12,353 nucleotides of DNA, taken from NCBI GenBank assembly GCA_007280825.1, contig QYQI01000091.1, forward strand, positions 1 to 12,353, in the 5' to 3' direction. This document shows positions 6,917 to 12,353 of this stretch, in pieces. Origin of the DNA: Ignavibacteriales bacterium (lineage in GTDB: Bacteria; Bacteroidota; Ignavibacteria; Ignavibacteriales; Melioribacteraceae). The notes under the pieces were generated by a model. It had not been told where the DNA came from. It saw only the letters and a program-made list of their open reading frames with translations, and ran no database searches. The position numbers and the translations under genes are program-made. Every line of letters starts with the position of its first letter. Positions within the stretch are counted from its first letter, which is position 1.

Positions 6917-8052
6917 TGTAGATCGGACTCCTTAGCGTTAAGCGCTCTTTGTAATGCTCTTACATAATTTATTACTGTCCATCTTTCGTCAACTGTTAGC
7001 TGAGTTGAATAAGACGGCATAATATTTTGTCCGTCTGTTAGAACTGCAAAAATTCTTCCATCGCTCCATGTTCTAACTTTTTCCGAATGTAAACTAGGAG
7101 GATTAGGAAATTGTCCTCGTAATCTGCTGTCCCCTTCTCCTTGATATCCGTGACAGGGACTGCAATAGATATCATATTTAGTTTGTCCGAGCTGTAACGA
7201 TTCTTTAGAAATCGGAATTGGATTAATTAATTTTTCTCCGGCAAGATCGGGTTGACCTTGAAATTCGTATGGAAGAAATCCGCGTGCAATAGTTCCTTCA
7301 ACCGGTTTACGCATACCAAATCCATCTGCAAAGACAAGACTTTTTTGCTGAGGATTTTGTTTCTGTTGTTCCATCATCCAATTAAAAGGAAGCATAAACA
7401 TCAACTTATTCAAAGAAAAATATGTTGTACCTGATGTTATAATTACAACAACTAATAAAAATGTTAAAAACTTCGGCTCGAAGATTTTATGTTTATGAGT
7501 AATTTCTTCTTCGACCCAATAAACAGCATTTATTTCTTTTGCATGAACTCTTTCTAAAAATTTTCTAACTGATGCTTCATCAAATTTTGGATCATCTGCT
7601 TGAATTACAATTCCGTATTTATCAACAGAAACTTTTTTCATGTAATCAGTTGCATGAAGCGGATGAGCATTATTGGGTAATTTGAAAAAGAAAAACAACA
7701 TTGCAAGCACTGTAGCTATTGCGGCTGAAAGAACTGTCACTTCAAATATTACCGGTATATAAGCTGGGAATGAAAAGAATGGTTTACCGCCGATCACTAA
7801 AGGATAGTCAATTGCAGAAACCCACCATAAACTGAGTAAACCTCCCAGCGCTCCAGAAAGTCCGAAGATCAATGCAACATACCCAAGTTTGGAAGGTGGA
7901 AGATTCATCGCCTTATTCATTCCATGCAAAGGGTATGGTGTGTTTACATCATACTTTGTGTAACCTTGCTTTACTGCTTCTTCAGCCGCATGTGTTACTT
8001 CATCCGGTGTATCGAAAATTCCAGTATAACTATATAAGATTTTTTCGCTCAT
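6913..8052 (-). CDS. actDE: Fused ActD-ActE: DUF3341 membrane subunit plus monohaem cytochrome c
   Basis: One continuous frame carries two ACIII subunits that are commonly separate genes. Numbering from the ATG at 8052, the ActD-like part (about 1-180) has a soluble start (EKILYSYTGIFDTPDEV), a PLHGMNKAMNLPPSKLG segment, two helices (about 57-79 and 98-124) and a cytoplasmic tail with DKYGIVIQADDPKFDE. A third helix (about 194-212) crosses back to the periplasm and leads into an ActE-like class I cytochrome c with CSPCH (297-301) and a likely Met ligand in NIMPSY (M345). The helix replaces the lipoprotein signal I would expect on a separate ActE. A TTG at 8058 could add two residues, but AAGGA at 8062-8066 lies 9 bases from the ATG and only 3 from the TTG, so the ATG is preferred. 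The gene starts 2 bases after the actC stop and overlaps actF by 4 bases. Confidence 0.94.
   Translation of the reverse strand: MSEKILYSYTGIFDTPDEVTHAAEEAVKQGYTKYDVNTPYPLHGMNKAMNLPPSKLGYVALIFGLSGALGGLLSLWWVSAIDYPLVIGGKPFFSFPAYIPVIFEVTVLSAAIATVLAMLFFFFKLPNNAHPLHATDYMKKVSVDKYGIVIQADDPKFDEASVRKFLERVHAKEINAVYWVEEEITHKHKIFEPKFLTFLLVVVIITSGTTYFSLNKLMFMLPFNWMMEQQKQNPQQKSLVFADGFGMRKPVEGTIARGFLPYEFQGQPDLAGEKLINPIPISKESLQLGQTKYDIYCSPCHGYQGEGDSRLRGQFPNPPSLHSEKVRTWSDGRIFAVLTDGQNIMPSYSTQLTVDERWTVINYVRALQRALNAKESDLQ
6928..6933 (-). promoter_or_regulatory. Ribosome binding site of actF inside the actDE coding end
   Basis: AAGGAG sits in the last codons of actDE, 11 bases before the actF ATG, a slightly long spacing. 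Together with the ATGA stop-start overlap it points to coupled translation of the two membrane subunits. Confidence 0.65.
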
Positions 8053-8054
8053 CG

Positions 8055-9422
8055 TCAATGATCCTTATGAGTAGGTTGAGCACCGTCAACAACAGCTTTT
8101 ACTTCGGCCATAGAAACAACAGGCAAAGCTTTTGTAAATAGCAAAATCCATGTAAAGAAAAATCCAAAACTTCCTATTAAAATCATTCCATCAACTAATG
8201 TTGGTTTATAATATGCCCAGCTTGAAGGTAAGAAATCTCTTGATAGCGATGTAACGATAATAACAAACCTTTCGAACCACATTCCTATGTTTACAAAAAT
8301 TGCAATTACAAACATTACCGGAATAGTTCTTCTAATTTTTTTGAACCAGAAGAGCTGCGGCGAAACAACATTGCAAGTCACCATTATCCAGTATGCCCAT
8401 GCATAAGGTCCCAATGCTCTGTTCAAGAAAACAAATCGTTCTGCTTCTACTCCGCTGTACCAAGAAATAAAAAATTCCATTGCATATGCGTAACCGACCA
8501 TAGAACCGGTGAGAAGCATTATCTTGTTCATCTTCTCAAGAGTATCAACTGTAATAATCTGTTCATAGTTGAAAATTTTTCGAACTATGATCAAAACATT
8601 TTGAACCATTGCAAATCCGGAGAATACAGCACCGGCAACAAAGTACGGAGGAAAGATTGTTGTATGCCAGCCGGGAATTACTGAAACTGCAAAATCAAAA
8701 CTTACTATTGTATGAACGGAAAGAACAAGCGGAGTAGCAAATCCCGCAAGAATTAAATAAACCATTTCATAATGCTGCCAATGACGATTTGAGAATCTCC
8801 ATCCTAAACTGAAAGTAGAATAAATTACTTTTTTAATTTTATGATTTGTCCGCTCGCGTAATATTGCCAGATCTGGAATTAATCCAACATACCAGAAAAT
8901 CAACGAGACTGTTAAATAAGTTGAAACAGCAAAAACATCCCACAACAATGGCGATGTAAAATTAACCCAAACCGAGTGCTGATTTGGATAAGGGAATAAA
9001 TATCCAGCCAGCCATGGGCGACCAACATGTATTAACGGAAACAATCCCGCTGTCATAACTGCGAAGACTGTCATACCTTCCGCAAATCGGGCAATACCTG
9101 TACGCCATTTTTGTCTGAACAAAAATAAAATTGCAGAAATCAATGTTCCAGCATGACCGATACCAACCCAAAAAACAAAGTTTACAATATCAAAAGCCCA
9201 GCCGACCGGAATATTATTTCCCCACATTCCGATACCATAATAAAAAGTTAAAGCCAGACCTAGTACTAATAAGCCGGTCATAGAAAGAGCAATTGCTAAT
9301 GCGATATAAAATTTCTTATCCGGCTTTATCTCAAGAGGTTTTGCAATTAAATCATCAAGTTCTCTTAAAGCATGTTTACCTTCTAAGACAGATAATTCCC
9401 GTGTGTAATCAACAGTACTCAC
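8055..9422 (-). CDS. actC: Alternative Complex III quinol-binding membrane subunit ActC (NrfD-like)
   Basis: NrfD/PsrC-family polytopic protein (455 residues, about ten helices) that forms the quinol oxidation site of ACIII next to the [3Fe-4S] cluster of ActB. Conserved elements seen: a charged cytoplasmic N-terminus of about 36 residues, GHAGTLISAILFLFRQ (89-104), then FPLIHVGRPW (128-137) and SPLLWDVFAVSTY (157-169). His132 and Asp162 in these two segments match, from family knowledge, the His-Asp pair at the quinol site. SVHTIVSFDFA (235-245) and PGWHTTIFPPYFVAGA (250-265) are also typical. The start codon is GTG at 9422-9420, sharing one base with the TAG stop of actB; a strong GGAGG lies 7 bases upstream. 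The C-terminal tail is short and cytoplasmic (ends HKDH). Confidence 0.96.
   Translation of the reverse strand: MSTVDYTRELSVLEGKHALRELDDLIAKPLEIKPDKKFYIALAIALSMTGLLVLGLALTFYYGIGMWGNNIPVGWAFDIVNFVFWVGIGHAGTLISAILFLFRQKWRTGIARFAEGMTVFAVMTAGLFPLIHVGRPWLAGYLFPYPNQHSVWVNFTSPLLWDVFAVSTYLTVSLIFWYVGLIPDLAILRERTNHKIKKVIYSTFSLGWRFSNRHWQHYEMVYLILAGFATPLVLSVHTIVSFDFAVSVIPGWHTTIFPPYFVAGAVFSGFAMVQNVLIIVRKIFNYEQIITVDTLEKMNKIMLLTGSMVGYAYAMEFFISWYSGVEAERFVFLNRALGPYAWAYWIMVTCNVVSPQLFWFKKIRRTIPVMFVIAIFVNIGMWFERFVIIVTSLSRDFLPSSWAYYKPTLVDGMILIGSFGFFFTWILLFTKALPVVSMAEVKAVVDGAQPTHKDH
8062..8066 (-). promoter_or_regulatory. Ribosome binding site deciding the ATG start of actDE
   Basis: AAGGA lies within the final codons of actC. 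Its spacing is 9 bases to the ATG at 8052 and only 3 to the overlapping TTG at 8058, which favours the ATG. Confidence 0.7.
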
Positions 9423-12353
9423 TAAATTTCCTCCGAATGAGTATTTCGAAGTTTGGCAATGTATGTAACATTCGGTTTAATATATAATTCTTCTAAAACA
9501 TGATATGACAAATTATGTTCTCTTAATTTTGCTACATCAGAATTCGGATCGTTCGTATCACCAAAAGTAATTGCATTTGTCGGGCAAGCTTGCTGACAAG
9601 CTGTAACAACATCACTTCCTTTCACAGTTTTTCCATCACGGGTAGCATTCGAGCGTGCTTCCATAATTCGTTGAACACAGAATGTACACTTTTCCATAAC
9701 TCCGCGAGAACGAACAGTGACTTCTGGATTGTGAACTAGTGATGTTAAATCGTTATCATAATAAGCATCAGCAAAGTGATCGCGGTGATTAAAGAAATTA
9801 TATCTCCGTACTTTATAAGGGCAGTTATTTGAACAATATCGAGTACCAACACAACGATTGTAAACCATCTGGTTCAGTCCATCGGGACTGTGATTAGTTG
9901 CGTTAACCGGACAAACATTTTCGCAAGGAGCGTTATCGCAATGCTGGCAAAGCATCGGTTGGTTACTTACAATCGGTTCATCAGGAGTTCCTGAATAGTA
10001 ACGGTCAATTCTCAACCATTGCATTTCACGTCCGCGTCCAACTTGATCCTTACCAACAACCGGAATGTTGTTCTCAACATTACATGATGTTACACATGCG
10101 CTGCAGCTTGTACATTTGTTGAGATCAATTGCCATTGCCCATTTTAATCCGGTGTATTGGTGCTCTCTTGTGATACCAACTAACTTTTCTTCTACTTCAT
10201 GTAAAAAGTTCGGTTCTTTTTTGTACTTCGCAACTGTTCCTTCTTGAATAATCTTTCTTGTGCGGTGAAAATCTTTTACGAAGGTATCATCGAGCGAATG
10301 ATGTTCTTGAGTTGAGACTAATTTATGTGTACCATCATTTTTTTTGATTGTTACATTATTGTAAATGTAAGGTGATAATGAAAATTCTTTTGACATTAAC
10401 GAAATAGAATTGAATCCAACTTCCTTCCCGACTTCACCGACAACAGTTCTTCCATAACCTAATTCAATATTGACCGTTTTATTGTCCATCCCCGGCTGAA
10501 CGAGAACAGGCAATTCTAAATTTGTTTTACCAACTCCGATTGAAACTAAATCGTTCATTTCAACATCAAGTTGTTTTGCTAGTTTGGGTGAAATTGCAGC
10601 GTAATTATCCCATGTTACTTTTGTAACAGGATGCGGAATTTCTTGAAGCCAGCCGTTGTTTGCAAATTTACCATCACCAACAAAATAACTTTCTGTTAGA
10701 TGAAGAGTAAAACCATTCCCATTTTCTAATTCTTTAATATTATTAAATGCAGTGAGATTAAATTTATTTTGTTTCGAAGGTTCACTCAATACAACAACAC
10801 CATCATGAAGTGCTGAATACCAGAAAGTTTTTGCATCTGCTAATGTGTTCTTCTTAGCAAAAACTGTTGCATCGAAATTACTCATCAAGTATTGGTGATA
10901 TAGATCTTCCTTGTAAGAGTTTGCATCGCCCGAAATCCAAGTGAGTAACACAGTTTCTTTTTGTCTTGTGTTGAATATCTGTGAGATTACAGGCTGTTGT
11001 AAACTATATATATTACTGCGGATATTGGCATCTCCCCAACTTTCAAATGCATGACTAATTGGTAGTATGTAATTACTAACAGCAGATGTTTCATTTTCTG
11101 CTTCTGTCAATGAAACAACTGTATCAACCTTTTTCAAAGCCGATTCGTAATCAAAATCATGAGGCAAAGTATAAACCGGATTAGAATCAAAATGAATTAC
11201 TGTCCCAACTTTTCCGTTTTTCATTGAATCAATTAATTTAGAAATTTCCTCTTTCGTTGATTGATTGATGGAAGATTTTGATAATGATGTATAATCATAA
11301 AGAACAGTATTGCCTAAAATCTCATTTAGCAGATTTACAGCGATGTGAACTTCTTTAGGCAAAGTATCACCGGCATAAACAATAGCTTTTCCGCGATTGG
11401 CATTTAAATCATTTACTAAATGAGATATTTTTTCTTTACCAATTTTATTGAAGGATGGAATGGAATATTTCTCAATTCTCGATTTTGAATTTGTATCTAA
11501 AGAAATTGTAGAACCGCTTCTTGATAATTCATTTATCAAAGCCATTACGAATTCATACTGCATTGAGGGAGAAATACTAACTCGGTAATCTGCCATCATT
11601 CCGGTTGCGCTCATTCTTCCTTCTGCAACATAAAGCCGGTTGAAATCAGTCTTGCCAACAACTTCTCTCTTAGTAGCAAACTTTCTCATGTTCTCGATAT
11701 AATTTCCTTCATTACCAAGGAAATCCGCATCAAGAGAAAGGATTACATTTGCCTCGTCAAATTTTACGGATGGATATTCTGTAGTGCCGTAATTTTCTAA
11801 CCATGCTTGTCTTCTCTGTCCATCATTTACAAGTGAATGAGAATAAATTTTTGTATTGGGATATTTTGAAACGAAATCATCTAAAACTTTTTTTGTTGTT
11901 GGTGAAGTAATCTGATCTGTAACAATTGCGATCTCTTTCCCATCCTTTTGAGCTTCATTCAACGCTGCGATAATATTTTCATCAGCACTTTTCCAACTAA
12001 TACCATTTCTATTCAAGCGTGGTGTTTTTAATCTTTCAGGATCATATAAATCTAAAATGCTTGCTTGTCCCTTTGCACAAATTTTCCCTTTATTAATCGG
12101 ATGATCGGGATTTCCATCAACTTTGATCGGTCTTCCTTCTCGAGTCTTAATTAAAATACCGCACGCTTGTCCGCAGCCATTACAAGTAGAAGCATAATAA
12201 TTTGCAACACCCGGCATTACTTCTTCGGGCCTTTTGTTGTAAGGAATTATTTCTCCCTTATCACGGTAATTTGTGCATGCAGTTGCAGTGAACGCAGCAG
12301 AAGCAGAAAGAAGAGCTAAAAATTTTCTCCTTGAAATTCCAGAAAGTTTTGAA
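9422..12353 (-). CDS. actB: Alternative Complex III iron-sulfur subunit ActB (molybdopterin-like + 4-cluster ferredoxin), 5' end outside window
   Basis: Large periplasmic Fe-S subunit of ACIII that takes electrons from quinol at ActC and passes them to haem subunits. The first in-frame ATG is at 12217, but the frame stays open to the edge and the upstream codons encode a Tat-like signal, so the true start lies beyond 12353. Numbering from 12217: residues 1-660 form the B1 domain, related to molybdopterin oxidoreductases, with a complete C12-x2-C15-x3-C19-x27-C47 motif. Residues about 690-905 form the B2 ferredoxin domain with four Cys groups: CTSCSACVTSC (702-712), CQHCDNAPCENVC (757-769), CVGTRYCSNNC (789-799) and C844/C847 with C874/C878. 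Thr792 replaces one Cys of the third group, the signature of a [3Fe-4S] cluster beside three [4Fe-4S]. No Mo-ligating Cys or Sec is apparent, as expected for ActB. The stop TAG overlaps the actC GTG. Confidence 0.96.
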   Translation of the reverse strand, partial: SKLSGISRRKFLALLSASAAFTATACTNYRDKGEIIPYNKRPEEVMPGVANYYASTCNGCGQACGILIKTREGRPIKVDGNPDHPINKGKICAKGQASILDLYDPERLKTPRLNRNGISWKSADENIIAALNEAQKDGKEIAIVTDQITSPTTKKVLDDFVSKYPNTKIYSHSLVNDGQRRQAWLENYGTTEYPSVKFDEANVILSLDADFLGNEGNYIENMRKFATKREVVGKTDFNRLYVAEGRMSATGMMADYRVSISPSMQYEFVMALINELSRSGSTISLDTNSKSRIEKYSIPSFNKIGKEKISHLVNDLNANRGKAIVYAGDTLPKEVHIAVNLLNEILGNTVLYDYTSLSKSSINQSTKEEISKLIDSMKNGKVGTVIHFDSNPVYTLPHDFDYESALKKVDTVVSLTEAENETSAVSNYILPISHAFESWGDANIRSNIYSLQQPVISQIFNTRQKETVLLTWISGDANSYKEDLYHQYLMSNFDATVFAKKNTLADAKTFWYSALHDGVVVLSEPSKQNKFNLTAFNNIKELENGNGFTLHLTESYFVGDGKFANNGWLQEIPHPVTKVTWDNYAAISPKLAKQLDVEMNDLVSIGVGKTNLELPVLVQPGMDNKTVNIELGYGRTVVGEVGKEVGFNSISLMSKEFSLSPYIYNNVTIKKNDGTHKLVSTQEHHSLDDTFVKDFHRTRKIIQEGTVAKYKKEPNFLHEVEEKLVGITREHQYTGLKWAMAIDLNKCTSCSACVTSCNVENNIPVVGKDQVGRGREMQWLRIDRYYSGTPDEPIVSNQPMLCQHCDNAPCENVCPVNATNHSPDGLNQMVYNRCVGTRYCSNNCPYKVRRYNFFNHRDHFADAYYDNDLTSLVHNPEVTVRSRGVMEKCTFCVQRIMEARSNATRDGKTVKGSDVVTACQQACPTNAITFGDTNDPNSDVAKLREHNLSYHVLEELYIKPNVTYIAKLRNTHSEEI
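9430..9434 (-). promoter_or_regulatory. Ribosome binding site deciding the GTG start of actC
   Basis: GGAGG on the minus strand lies 7 bases before GTG 9422-9420 and inside the last codons of actB. It supports the GTG over any downstream start and implies that ribosomes ending actB can reinitiate on actC. Confidence 0.85.
12266..12334 (-). other. Tat-type signal peptide with lipobox-like Cys at the N-terminus of ActB
   Basis: Reading the actB frame upstream of its first in-frame ATG gives SRRKFLALLSASAAFTATAC and then TNYR. The twin Arg codons are at 12331-12326, followed by a hydrophobic run and a Cys codon at 12277-12275, about 17 residues later. SRRKFL fits the SRRxFLK Tat consensus. TATAC is a loose lipobox, so the Cys could be acylated after export; N-terminal lipid anchoring of ActB is reported for ACIII. 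Additional residues (SKLSGI and more) precede the Arg pair, as in the extended Tat signals of this family. Confidence 0.8.

Noticed and set aside
8053..8058. TTG at 8058 as start of actDE
   Set aside because: It overlaps the actC stop and lies only 3 bases after AAGGA; the ATG at 8052 has proper spacing and begins with the sequence expected for the family.
9422..12353. ActB as an active molybdopterin oxidoreductase with its own substrate
   Set aside because: The fused four-cluster ferredoxin domain, the Thr792 [3Fe-4S] signature and adjacent ActC/ActDE/ActF identify it as ACIII; no Mo ligand was recognised in B1.
1..12353. Mobile elements, CRISPR arrays, tRNA/rRNA genes, riboswitches, terminators
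   Set aside because: The window is almost completely coding on one strand; I saw no repeats, inverted repeats, stem-loop plus U-run, or RNA-gene signatures in the few short gaps.

Overview
The window is one uninterrupted respiratory gene cluster. Every gene lies on the minus strand, so transcription runs from right (12353) to left (1). It encodes most of an Alternative Complex III (ACIII, a quinol:electron-acceptor oxidoreductase) followed by an aa3-type haem-copper cytochrome c oxidase and two of its assembly factors. The DNA is AT-rich. Gene content and protein style (ACIII with an ActB that carries a Tat signal, a fused ActD-ActE, an A2-type oxidase) suggest the Bacteroidota/Ignavibacteriota/Chlorobiota group. 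Clear AGGAG-type ribosome binding sites before most genes fit an Ignavibacteria-like member better than classical Bacteroidota, which mostly lack them. This placement is inference, not proof. Layout in transcription order: actB (9422 to beyond 12353; its 5' end is outside the window), actC (8055-9422), a fused actD-actE (6913-8052), actF (5738-6916), a membrane-anchored monohaem cytochrome c with an unassigned C-terminal region (4796-5725), a Sco copper chaperone (4002-4787), oxidase subunits I (2381-4009), III (1765-2388), IV (1470-1754) and II (826-1461), and haem O synthase ctaB (1-818, cut by the left edge). actA, the multihaem cytochrome that normally precedes actB, would be expected just beyond the right edge. 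No gap between genes exceeds 12 bases and several genes overlap by 1-8 bases, so this looks like a single translationally coupled operon. I see no internal promoter, terminator, RNA gene, mobile element, repeat array or CRISPR. How the parts work together: ActC, helped by the Fe-S wire of ActB, is expected to oxidise menaquinol. Electrons would leave through ActB, ActA and the ActE-type haem. The extra cytochrome c is a plausible carrier to the CuA site of subunit II, which here has no haem domain of its own. Subunit I then reduces oxygen. Sco serves CuA assembly and CtaB makes haem O, the precursor of haem A. The system as a whole is known (ACIII-oxidase operons and supercomplexes). The points worth attention are the ActD-ActE fusion, the full four-Cys motif kept in the otherwise degenerate molybdopterin-like half of ActB, the odd cytochrome c gene between the two modules, the oxidase gene order I-III-IV-II-ctaB, and a ctaB that seems to start with TTG right after an in-frame stop.
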